DNA of 64,000 bases, taken from NCBI GenBank assembly GCA_015146655.1, contig VKHL01000153.1, positions 1 through 64,000 of the forward strand, given 5' to 3'. This document shows, one piece after another, positions 9,628 to 18,563 of this stretch (position 1 is the stretch's first letter; each line of letters starts with the position of its first letter). Below the pieces are notes generated by a model. It had not been told where the DNA came from. It saw nothing but the letters and a program-made list of their open reading frames with translations, and made no database searches. This stretch comes from Ochromonas danica. Taxonomy: Eukaryota > Sar > Chrysophyceae > Chromulinales > Chromulinaceae. The position numbers and the translations under genes are program-made.

Positions 9628-10628
9628 ATGTGCTCAGTACTTATCGCTATCTTCTTCTTGGCTCAGCTATGGATTATCTTAGATATCAGCGTAGGTAGAG
9701 AAGAAGTTCTGTTGTCTTTCAACGACTCTTCTCTCTGGTCCCTTCCACCACACAACATTGTCATCATGCAGTTTGATAGTCGCCCGCTCGCTCGCTACTG
9801 GAATGTCTCCGCGAATTGGAATGCAGCCTATGCGAGGAGATATGGACATCGCTATTTATTCTGGTCTCTGGCAGGAGAGTCTTGCCAATGGCAAGGCACA
9901 GCACTGGCTGCTTCCTGGTGCAAGGTCAAGGCCATGCTGGACATGGACAGCCGCTTGGCAGAGGGAGAGGCAGTGCTCTTTCTTGACAGTGATAGTCTGC
10001 TAACGCTGTCCTATTCTCTCAGTGCCATGTGGACTTTCATCCAACAGGCACGGGACTGGAACTGGACCAGCCAGCCCATGGCTTTCAACCAGGATGGCCC
10101 TGGCTATGCCTGTAGTACTACACTGCGGTTAGGCTATCCTTTCTGTCTCAACTCTGGAACAGTCTTTTGGCTGAAGAGTCCCCTGTCTACGAAGATGCTT
10201 GCTACCTGGTGGAAGGCTGCCTCACAGTCACTGACCTGGACCTCTTTCCCCATGGATTGGAAGACAAAGTGGCCTTGGGAACAAGCTGCACAGCATGAAC
10301 TTTATCAAATGGAGAGTAGACATATCATGTTGCTTTCCTTCCCTCTCTTAGCCTACTTGCCCTGGACTAATCGTGGTCGCCCTTCCAGGGCCTACCCTGA
10401 CGAAGAGGTGCAGCCGTGGTGTCTCTCTCACGTAAGACACTTTTTCTTCCCTCATTTCTGTCACTTAGCGTGTTGTTAATCCTAATGGAACAGTGGCCAG
10501 GAGCAGGATGCTTCATCACTCATTTCTGTGCCAGTAAGAGGCAGAAGATTCGCTTGGAGAGAGAGTACCAGCACAACCCGTACTGGAAGAGTCGAGTTGA
10601 CTTCGACATCAATTACATTTCTTTGTAG
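9628..10628 (+). CDS. Glycosyltransferase-like type II membrane protein
   Basis: Exons 9628-10431 and 10494-10628, with a 62-nt intron, give 312 residues. A hydrophobic N-terminal segment (VLIAIFFLAQLWIILDI) is a signal anchor, as in Golgi glycosyltransferases. NIVIMQFDSRP, an N-x-x-YA-R-YGH-Y segment, KVKAML and the LFLDSDSLLT motif at about residue 120 are typical of nucleotide-sugar transferases with a DxD metal site; GMA12/MNN10 (GT34)-like proteins are the closest I can recall. The second exon contributes the conserved-looking WPGAGCFITHFCASKR and ends with FDINYISL. Several N-glycosylation sequons are present. Donor and acceptor sugars are unknown. The family assignment is less certain than the general class. 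Confidence 0.7.
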
Positions 10629-10737
10629 TAACATAAAAGGTATTTGGTGTTTGTAAAAATTGTTAAAAGATTGTCTCATGCTTATGATTTGTTCGTAAAA
10701 TCTTAATCTGATGGGTCTTCACTGAAACTTCTGTTTT

Positions 10738-11045
10738 CTAATGGTCGTGCTTGAACGAGAGGCGATCGAGTTGGATGAAACGATGGCTTATGTTGTTGCT
10801 TGTAGTTTTCAATGATGAGAATGTTCGATCTGGGGGTGGTTGCTGGGGTGGCACATTCGAGAACAATCCCTCCTGGACACATGACTCAGGCTTAGTCATT
10901 GCTCTCCTAAAATCAAGTTGCAATAGAAGAAGAGAATGATATCTTACCAACAAATATGTCGAGGATGAGGTGTGAAGTCGAGGGAACAGAAGCGGCCATC
11001 AATCAAAGCATTCAAAGGCTGTCCCTCAGCAGCAGTCCCAGTCCC
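10738..11045 (-). CDS. Possible small spliced gene, 5' end unresolved
   Basis: On the minus strand 11045-10948 and 10906-10738 form one open frame across a candidate 41-nt GTAAG...TTTTAG intron. The joined product (TGTAAEGQPLNALIDGRF, then CSLDFTPHPRHICW, then RAMTKPESCVQEG) ends at TAG 10738-10740. No ATG is visible in the first exon and a stop lies just upstream, so a further 5' exon would be needed. The intron is shorter than most here. It fills the space between the glycosyltransferase-like and TLC genes and may overlap the TLC promoter. It may instead be a noncoding transcript or chance frame. Confidence 0.3.
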
Positions 11046-11198
11046 TCATACACCAGAGAAAGTCAACTTTCAAAACTATAAAATTATGACTTTTCAGTGA
11101 GCGAATCTGAATGAACGGACAGATCATCCCAGCGGTCATCACTTTTGACTTCTTCCACTTCCAATCCTTGGCTCGGGCATCCCCACAGGATCGGTACC

Positions 11199-12017
11199 AT
11201 GTTTTCTCTCCTTCGAATCTATTGGGAATTTATCTTTCGAGAGCCTTCGAAAGTGTTCATCCCTACAGGAGGCAGTTCAGTGAATGCTCTTTATGAGAAG
11301 ACAGTCGTGTGGTCTGTTTTCTTCACTCTATTGAACTATCTCGTACCTTTTCTGGCCAAGACTTGTCTATCCTCTTGGTACAAGTCGCTCACTCCTCGAA
11401 AGAGAGATGAAATGCCTGCTTATGCTATCTGTCTCGTCCACCACTTCCTCCTCGTGCCTGTGGCTGTATTGCATATTTGGCAAGATTTCCAGCGCTCTGA
11501 TGTCAATCACGACTACTCCCTCACTGAGTCCTGGGTCTCACCTATCTCCCTAGGATATCTCATTGGTGACACTATCGGCTATGCCCTACCAGAGCTTCTT
11601 CGTGGACGGTCAGAATACCTCATCCACCATGTGCTCACGCTATGGTTGGTCTGGTCCAGCATCTGGGGCCCCGGACAGCTTCTGAGATATATCCCACATC
11701 TTCTCATTTGTGACTCAACAAACATTTGCTTCAATCTTGCGTGGTTGTTACGTACCACCTCCTGGCGTGAGAGCGGAGTTGTCACAGTGCTGGAAGTATC
11801 CTTCTGCATCCTCTTCTTAGTCTTCCGTGTTGTCAACCTTCCTTTAGTCTTCTTGACTGTCACTATGCATGGTCTGGATCAAGGTATTGGTTATGCGCGA
11901 TTTACCTTCCTGCCCATTGCCATACTGCAATGGTATTGGTTTTCGAAGATCGCATCTGGACTTTATGAGCGACTCTGCCCTTCCAAAAAGATTGTCAAAA
12001 AGCATATGAAAGAATAG
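11199..12017 (+). CDS. TLC-domain membrane protein (TMEM56/TLCD4-like)
   Basis: A 272-residue multi-span protein. The TRAM-LAG1-CLN8 pattern is visible: a first span at VVWSVFFTLLNYLVPFLA, AYAICLVHHFLLVPVAVL with its conserved-type HH, SLGYLIGDTIGYALPELL, the LIHHVLTLWLVWSS histidine motif, and further spans to WYWFSKIASGLYERL. A basic C-terminus (KKIVKKHMKE) could act as an ER retrieval signal. TLC proteins include ceramide synthases and proteins affecting membrane lipid composition. This one lacks the Lag1p motif of true ceramide synthases as far as I can see. ATG 11199 is used because upstream in-frame codons offer only TTG. A CCCCACAG just before it hints at a 5'-UTR intron acceptor. Confidence 0.75.
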   Translation: MFSLLRIYWEFIFREPSKVFIPTGGSSVNALYEKTVVWSVFFTLLNYLVPFLAKTCLSSWYKSLTPRKRDEMPAYAICLVHHFLLVPVAVLHIWQDFQRSDVNHDYSLTESWVSPISLGYLIGDTIGYALPELLRGRSEYLIHHVLTLWLVWSSIWGPGQLLRYIPHLLICDSTNICFNLAWLLRTTSWRESGVVTVLEVSFCILFLVFRVVNLPLVFLTVTMHGLDQGIGYARFTFLPIAILQWYWFSKIASGLYERLCPSKKIVKKHMKE

Positions 12018-12135
12018 ATAAGAGACTAGGACGCTAGTAGAATTTCAAAGTGTATGGTTGTTGTTGTCGTTTGTTATTGGTGTATTTTATGCCTATACGG
12101 GCACTAGTAAGCAAATTGTTGTTCTGGGCTGGCCG

Positions 12136-13047
12136 TTAGATCAGCCGCTCGAAACTCTCCCCAGCATGCGCGTAGCCTTGCAGAGTGCGCTTTACAACTC
12201 TTCCAAACTAAACATTTCATTTCATTAGAGACGGAAAATCTAGCGGGAAAATAAGGAAATTCTGTACCTGTGCACGATCACTACGAAACAAATCAGCTGC
12301 TTCTCTATTCAACGGGTCATCAGGGTTGGGTTCATAGAACAGGTATATCAAACCGTAGATGACAGCATTAATATCGAGGACGGGCTTCCATTCATCACGC
12401 AGGATGTTGAGACAGACAGCACCCTCCAGATTGATATTGGGATGATAGATCTTCGTCCGACAGGTCACTTTGGGTGGCTCATGTGGGTAGAGAGCGGGAA
12501 TGGCAAAGCTGAAGATATATTTAGCACCTGACCAGTAGCCTGAGTCAGGGCTGATAGTCACTGTGAACTTGGTCAAGTCGTTCGCGTTGGGGAAGTCAAC
12601 CGCCGCGACTTTGCCTCCATCCAACTCCGCGATATCTAGACAACAACAAAAACAAAAACGACAATAACCGCAACACGCAGTAGCAGTAGATAACAATGAG
12701 TAAAGCAAACATCAAGCACCAGGAGAAGGTGAGAGGGATTGTATTGTGTCTGGCATACCTTTCTGTATGCGGATTTCCCCGGGGGTGCGCTTCTTCCCCG
12801 CAGGTCTAGCAGCTGCCCCACCAATCTGTCGGCCACCAATTCCTAACAAACTAACTTTCTCTGGTTGGTCGGTAGAGGATGAAGAAGAGGAAGAAGGTTC
12901 GGCCACGTCCATCGCGGCAGATCCCTCTTTGGCATCTCCATTGGTGTTGTTGGTGTTGTTCGTGACACTCTCTGACCCCGTCACTTCCGTCACTCCAGCA
13001 GCTACCACCTCTGCTTTAGGTTGTGCTTTCTTTTGCATACGAATCAT
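12136..13047 (-). CDS. UBE2M: NEDD8-conjugating E2 enzyme UBC12
   Basis: Three exons on the minus strand, 13047-12759, 12635-12268 and 12207-12136, with exact phase agreement, give 242 residues. The UBC fold runs from RIQKDIAEL through YPHEPPKVTC and YHPNINLEGAVCLNILRDEW (active-site Cys171) to EPNPDDPLNREAADLF and the final FERLI. WKPVL.IN..IYGL.YLF.EPNP.DPLN is diagnostic of UBC12 rather than other E2s. It transfers NEDD8 from the E1 (NAE) to cullins, activating SCF ligases. The N-terminus is long (about 95 residues before RIQK), with Asn-Thr and poly-Ser runs. In animals the short N-terminal peptide docks on the E1 and DCN1; MIRMQKKAQPK at the very start may be the equivalent. It is divergent from the solenoid gene 335 bp away. 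Confidence 0.92.
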
Positions 13048-13382
13048 TTTATCTATTTTCTGGTGATTTCTCTGTTCAGAAGGAGAACGGATTTATTTCT
13101 CACAATTGAAAAAGAGCAGACAGAGAGAGAGAGACTCCCTGTCGCCATAGAAACAGATTTGAAAAACGCGTTTCTCATCTCCTTCAGCCAAAACGCTCAT
13201 ATTAGAAGTTATAAGTCGTAGTTGTCAGTTCGCCGTTTCATCGCGTGTGTGTTGTTGGCTCTCTTCCTTCAATGCCATCGCATCACATCGCCATCGCCTT
13301 GTCGTCATTCTCATCTATTAGGAAGAAAAAAAAAATTATTTCTGACGAAGAAGAAGTTATCTTATGCCCAGAATAAAGTGAA
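13048..13382. promoter_or_regulatory. Shared upstream region of UBC12 and the solenoid gene
   Basis: This 335-bp gap separates two divergent start codons (13047 minus, 13383 plus), so it must hold both promoters. A GA-rich run (GAGAGAGAGAGA near 13120) and an A-tract near 13325 are visible. I see no clear TATA box or recognised factor site. Confidence 0.5.
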
Positions 13383-15747
13383 ATGAATACCTTTGGCTTT
13401 GTTCTTGATGCAGGCCAAGTAGAAGGGAGAAATGAGATAATAACGAATAACAATGGGATAATAGCCTCCCCGGCACCTACCACCTCCTCTTTTATCATCC
13501 CCACACCACAAATAATAACTCAACAACCTGTACAATATGGTGTGGAAGATTTCCTTGAACTCTATGGTCTGGCTGCTAGTCAGCTTCAGACAGATCGAGG
13601 ATTAATGGCATCTCAAAGCTTTCAGAATATCCTCTCTGCCATCGAGAAAGAAGAACTCTCACTAGCTTATCGTATTGCATTAGCTCAGACTTTACTAGAC
13701 TGGCATCGTGTCGCTTCGGAGACGATGAAAATGGAAATACTCAGTCGGTATCAAGATCGTATTTTGGAAGTCGTGCAGGTCATCCTCGCTGATGCTGATG
13801 GTGCCAATCTATTACAAACTGCACAAAAGGCTGCACTTCAATTAGCAGTGCTTTTACAACGTCAAGTACATCAAAACAAGAGTTTTCAAAAGAAGATTTA
13901 CTTTCCTATTGTACAATGTTTAACTTATCTAGTGGATCGAAAACTTGTATTAAGAGAAGCATCGACTAGTCAACAGCAACAACAGGAGGAAGCTCCAGCT
14001 ATTCGATGTGAGACATTACGTGTCTTACTTGATGTTCTTCCAGACCAAGGTAAGCCTCTTTCCATCTATCTACCTGTAGGATCTATTCTGATCCTGTCCT
14101 ATCGTTGACTACTTGTTGTTGGCAGTGGATGGTTTGGCTGAAGTGAAGGCAGTCGTAGCACTACTCCTACGCCTTGCCCCAGCTACACAACAAGCTCCAA
14201 AGCTACAGAAAATGATTATCGAGCAGATTAGCACTTTGCGTGTGGATGACGGAAATGTCTGGAATGACCACATGGATGCCTTGCTCTCGCTGTATCGGGC
14301 AGGCCATCGTGAAGTTTTACACGCATTGAAACGGTGTCAGAGTTTCTTCTCTGCTCAATCGCAGGCATTTCTGGATAATCTTGATGAGCTTCTAGACCAG
14401 CTAGGCTTCGATGAGCTGCAGAAAGTGTTGGAACAGGTCGAACCAGCTAAACTGGTCCGCCATGTGCAACGTTTAGTACAACAGTTGACGCGAGGTATTT
14501 GGGAGCATAAGTTGGTTTTATTGGGTATTTTGCTGGCAGTTGCTGCTGTCTCTGCAGGGCCTTTTGTGCCCTGCGTGGCTGCTCTTGGCACTTACTGCCT
14601 CTCTGAGCCTCGCCTTTATCTGGCACTCTTCAAGCTGTTAGCAGAAATAGGGACTGGAGGAGGAGAAGAAGGAGCACTTGCAGCATTGAAAGTACTTGCT
14701 CAGATCGCTAAAGGTGGTTTGGTCAAGGATGTTCTCGTTCAGAGTGCATTGCTGGAGTGTGTCAACGTATTGAAAGATGTCAGTCGCTATGGAAACATCT
14801 TTCGACCGGACACTCTCAGTGCACTAGAACTTTGTGCAGCAGCATGTCCAGCAACTTATAAGAATATTGTTGCATGGAATCGAGGTAAATCAGCCTTACC
14901 AGGAGATAAGAAGAAGTATCTCCTGGAGGCTGGCAGTCCAGCAGCGACTACTCCAGTTAAGAAGAAGAGTGGGCTGCTTGGTCTATTCTCTTCGAAGAAA
15001 GTCCTTGTAAGTCCTTCACCGCACAGTCAAACAATGGCTGCGGCGACGGCAGCAACTGCAGGTGCTGCAGCAATGGCTGCAAGCAAAGCGACTACCCTTC
15101 CCCCTCCCCCCGCGGCCCCCACAAGAGAAGGAAGTGGTACCACGGCTGCCAGCTCTGCTCAACCGCCCACACCCAATACACATATTGATCGTCTCGTTGC
15201 AGCACCGAACGTATCGGCTACCCCATCAGCTCCAGTCAATGGTGCGGGAGCTGGAGGGGGAGGAGTGATTAGCAAAGACCTCTTCCATGCCAAGTCTTCC
15301 CAAGTCGCCCCTGCCCCGGCATCTTCCACCCCTCCAACTTCTTCTTCATCTACTGCTCAGGGCTTTGAGTCTTTCTCAGCTTGGCTAGCACGGCAACAAG
15401 AAGAGCCAGCACGGCAGAGCAATACTGCCGCTATCCCTCCAAACAACTTCATCTCGCCTTCTGCTCCTTCCTCTTCTCTCCCTATTCCTGGCACTGCGAA
15501 TGAACTCGCAGGATCAAGTACGCCCCTTTTCCCCAAAGGAATAACGGACATCATGGCACCTATCGACTACGGCAATGGTCAAGGTTTTGGTCTGGGTTTT
15601 GACAATCCTGCTCACCTTATCCCCATGGGAAGCGCAAATCAAAGTCGAGCGCCTCTTTTCACCTTCGCCCAGCAGGCGCAATCTAAAATTGGGCCTGGTG
15701 GAGTTTCAGGAGGAGGCAGCTTTTTGCTCGCAACTTCGCCTGGCTAA
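13383..15747 (+). CDS. Large alpha-solenoid-like protein of unknown function
   Basis: Exons 13383-14049 and 14126-15747 with a 76-nt intron give 762 residues. Residues about 55-510 are mostly paired amphipathic helices resembling HEAT/ARM repeats (SFQNILSAIEKEELSLAYRI, ALAQTLLDWHR, EGALAALKVLAQIAKGG). One Val/Leu/Ala-rich stretch (LVLLGILLAVAAVSAGPFV) is hydrophobic enough to be a buried helix or a membrane span. The last 250 residues are disordered, rich in Ala, Pro and Ser, with a basic KKKSGLLGLFSSKK. Layout and helix pattern recall vesicle-coat or adaptor subunits, but I cannot match a family. It shares its upstream region with UBC12. Confidence 0.6.
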
Positions 15748-16108
15748 TAGCGCTCTCGCTAACATTTGTTCACGTAGCATTTGCTTGTTTCTCTGCACCT
15801 GGTCACATTGCTTTGAGGGCTTCAACAAAGGAAGGGACAGAATCCGGGTCAAACCTCCCCCAAGGATTACACAAGGCGCGATCTGTACAATTCAGCCCTT
15901 AACCTCCTGCCCGCATCGCTGCACAAAGTCTAAATCTTTAGAATGTCCGTCTTTTTTTGTAGTTTGTATTTTTTTAAATCCATGTAAAGAGAGTGATGTA
16001 ATTAAGTTCCTTCAAATATACATCTTATGTCCAAGCTAAGCAGGACAGTGTTACACACGATACTTCTTCATTTAATTCTACAATATCTACATGTACTTGA
16101 GACACATT
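15748..16108. other. Intergenic region between convergent genes
   Basis: A 361-bp gap between the stop of the solenoid gene and the stop of the SLC44-like gene. It holds both 3' untranslated regions. T-rich runs are visible (near 15953-15976) but there is no coding sequence, repeat or clear structure. Confidence 0.6.
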
Positions 16109-18283
16109 CTAGGTACGCAAAAGAGGACTTGTGCCTTGCTTCACAATTATCCCCGCACCTACACCTCCCACAGGCAGCAGCGACCGCCTCTCCAACAAGC
16201 GAGTGGTGTCCCTATCCCTACCATGGGCATAGCGGCTTTGGCTGTTACCCATACTAATCGTTGCCTGCTGATTGTTGCCCACAGAATCATCACTAGTAGA
16301 TGGGTTGGAGGGCCGTGCGAAGAGTTGGGGAGCGGAGCGTGTTGGCCTTGGAGGGCGAGGAGGAATAGTCTTAACCTCCGCTACTGGAGGAACTGCGCGA
16401 GGTTGACGAATCACTTCCATATCGTCATCCACAGTGTTCACTGGCCAACTGACCATATCATCACTATCATCTTCTTCATCAGTGCCGAACTTCTCTTTTT
16501 CCTGGCGAATCAGTTCGTATAAACCTCTAAAACTTTCTTTCCGCGAAGGCGCAGGCTTCGTAACCGCCTTATGCTCTTCCTCATCAGTTTCTTGAGGTAA
16601 TAATGGTCTCTTCTCGTCAATAATACAAGCTTGTAATAACGCATCGCTTGTAGCAGATAGAACGGCGAGAAACATTGTACTTGTGGTAAATGCAATGAAG
16701 AAGACGAAGACTGTGGGTAGCACAAGACCATTCACCTCCTCCCGCATATATCTTTGCATATAGACATAACCAATAGTAGCACATAGAAGAGAGATACTCA
16801 GTTTGCCCACTAAAACAACGAAATCTCCTACAACGCTGACAGCTGCGAGACGACTCAAGTTGGCGAGCAAGAGACCAAACGCGGTCGAGGCAGAGGGCCA
16901 AAAGGCCATTCCAAATACAGCCACCTGGACGTAGGCATGCTTCGTTAGAAACTTCACCCATCTCTCACAGCAACCAACAAAGCATCGACTACAAGAGACT
17001 ATACATTTCGAAATGCGATTGGCATGAGGCTTGTCCAGACGACGAATGGCCTCAAGAGAAAGCCGTATGCCTCTCAACAAAGAGATGAGCAAAGATCCCA
17101 TAGCTGCTGTGCCTATATGATAGCGCAACGTTGTACCTATCGAAGAAAATACTTGTCCAGAAGTTATGTCAGAACGGACATCCGCAAAATACCAAACCAA
17201 GACAGCATGAGCGCAGGCAATCTGCCCCACGGCCTCGATGAATCCAATCGACCACAGCCAAGCAAACAACATAAATATAATAGCACGCTGCGCATTCAAA
17301 TCATACTCCATCGTTTTATAACTAAAACCTGTGAGACCGTCCACATGAGTGGTGATATCTCCTGAGGAGACCAAATAAACGGCGAAAAGCATCCAGATTG
17401 CTGTGAATCCCCCAAAGCAGACCGTTTGTAACATGGGCATCAGGCAAAGCAAAGGCATGGAAGTCAATGCAATGCAGGCCTCGCGCACCAAGCTAATCGC
17501 AAGGGCAATCTTCTGGCGCCAGAAGGCCAATATGCTCAACCACAGTACCGCTCCCACCAGAAGCAAGCTACCCAACACCTTCAACAAGATTACCTCCGTA
17601 CTACAATGACATAATGAACTATATCCACCATTCCGCTTACTGGCTTCTGAAAGGAAATAGAACGCTCCTCCGCTCAGAATTACTTGAATGAGCGCAGCAC
17701 ACAACCACACAACACTTCTTAACAATAATGGAATGCGTACGATAAATAAAAAGCACAGCGACAAGATTAAAGCAAGAACAAAGCCAACAATTCCTATCAA
17801 TCCTGCTGTTACCGCAAAATCACTTAGTATAGTAATGGCTGAAGTTGACCCGCCACTCTCAGAGGTATAGAGACAATTGTTAAGGAAGTTCGCACTGTCC
17901 TTAGGGGAGTTCCAAGTGCCATAATTACCATAGGGGTCTAGAATAGTGTCTCCATCGTGTGGACAGCTTGCCACACAGACTGCAAGCAGGATAGGCACCA
18001 CAGACCCATTTGAGGCAGCGTTGTTTCCATACAGATTTGGGAAAACACGCTTAGGAAGATCTTTGACAGGTTCATCTACTCCACAGAGATGGCCTTCATA
18101 ATCTACACCGTGGATCAGAAGGTCTGGATTGCCTTTGGAGAGATGGGAGGAAGGCAGTTTACCCATCGCCACCAAGCCAATAAGAGTCATCACCACCCAG
18201 ACTGCTAGGATGATTAATAAACATAGTCTATCTGTACAGCCACGCTTACGTACTGGTAAAACAATATATTTCTTAGCGTCCAT
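16109..18283 (-). CDS. Choline transporter-like protein (SLC44/CTL family)
   Basis: A single-exon 724-residue membrane protein. The N-terminus has the family pattern: a cytosolic RKRGCTDRLCLLIILAVWVV entering span 1, then an outside loop with GNPDLLIHGVDYEGHLCGVD, matching the G-D-P-x-x-L-x-x-x-x-D-x-x-G-x-x-CG motif of CTLs. About ten spans follow, including the typical C-terminal block FVGCCERWVKFLTKHAYVQV and LLANLSRLAAVSVVGDFVV. CTL proteins move choline or ethanolamine across plasma or organelle membranes. The last 150 residues are a disordered, acidic and Ser/Pro-rich tail beginning near RPLLPQETDEEEHK. It is divergent from the first REJ gene (about 280 bp between start codons). Confidence 0.85.
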   Translation of the reverse strand: MDAKKYIVLPVRKRGCTDRLCLLIILAVWVVMTLIGLVAMGKLPSSHLSKGNPDLLIHGVDYEGHLCGVDEPVKDLPKRVFPNLYGNNAASNGSVVPILLAVCVASCPHDGDTILDPYGNYGTWNSPKDSANFLNNCLYTSESGGSTSAITILSDFAVTAGLIGIVGFVLALILSLCFLFIVRIPLLLRSVVWLCAALIQVILSGGAFYFLSEASKRNGGYSSLCHCSTEVILLKVLGSLLLVGAVLWLSILAFWRQKIALAISLVREACIALTSMPLLCLMPMLQTVCFGGFTAIWMLFAVYLVSSGDITTHVDGLTGFSYKTMEYDLNAQRAIIFMLFAWLWSIGFIEAVGQIACAHAVLVWYFADVRSDITSGQVFSSIGTTLRYHIGTAAMGSLLISLLRGIRLSLEAIRRLDKPHANRISKCIVSCSRCFVGCCERWVKFLTKHAYVQVAVFGMAFWPSASTAFGLLLANLSRLAAVSVVGDFVVLVGKLSISLLCATIGYVYMQRYMREEVNGLVLPTVFVFFIAFTTSTMFLAVLSATSDALLQACIIDEKRPLLPQETDEEEHKAVTKPAPSRKESFRGLYELIRQEKEKFGTDEEDDSDDMVSWPVNTVDDDMEVIRQPRAVPPVAEVKTIPPRPPRPTRSAPQLFARPSNPSTSDDSVGNNQQATISMGNSQSRYAHGRDRDTTRLLERRSLLPVGGVGAGIIVKQGTSPLLRT

Positions 18284-18563
18284 ACTTTAATATACTGTGG
18301 TTTTGTTTCATGAGCACTGCTATTTACTTTATGATGCACTCGGTTCTGTTGGGCATTGTTTCGTTGTTTGGCGCCAATAGCAGTTGCGCGGGACAGAGAC
18401 CAGCCGGAATATCGACTTTTACATCGTATTTTAATCCTTTTCAGCAGGTTGGATCTTTCCACTGTGCTGCCATCTTCATAAACAAATCGAATCAGTAGAA
18501 CATAGAACATTCCATTGCATTCCATTGATTCAAAATTCTAAAGGGTTACTACTATTGATTGAG

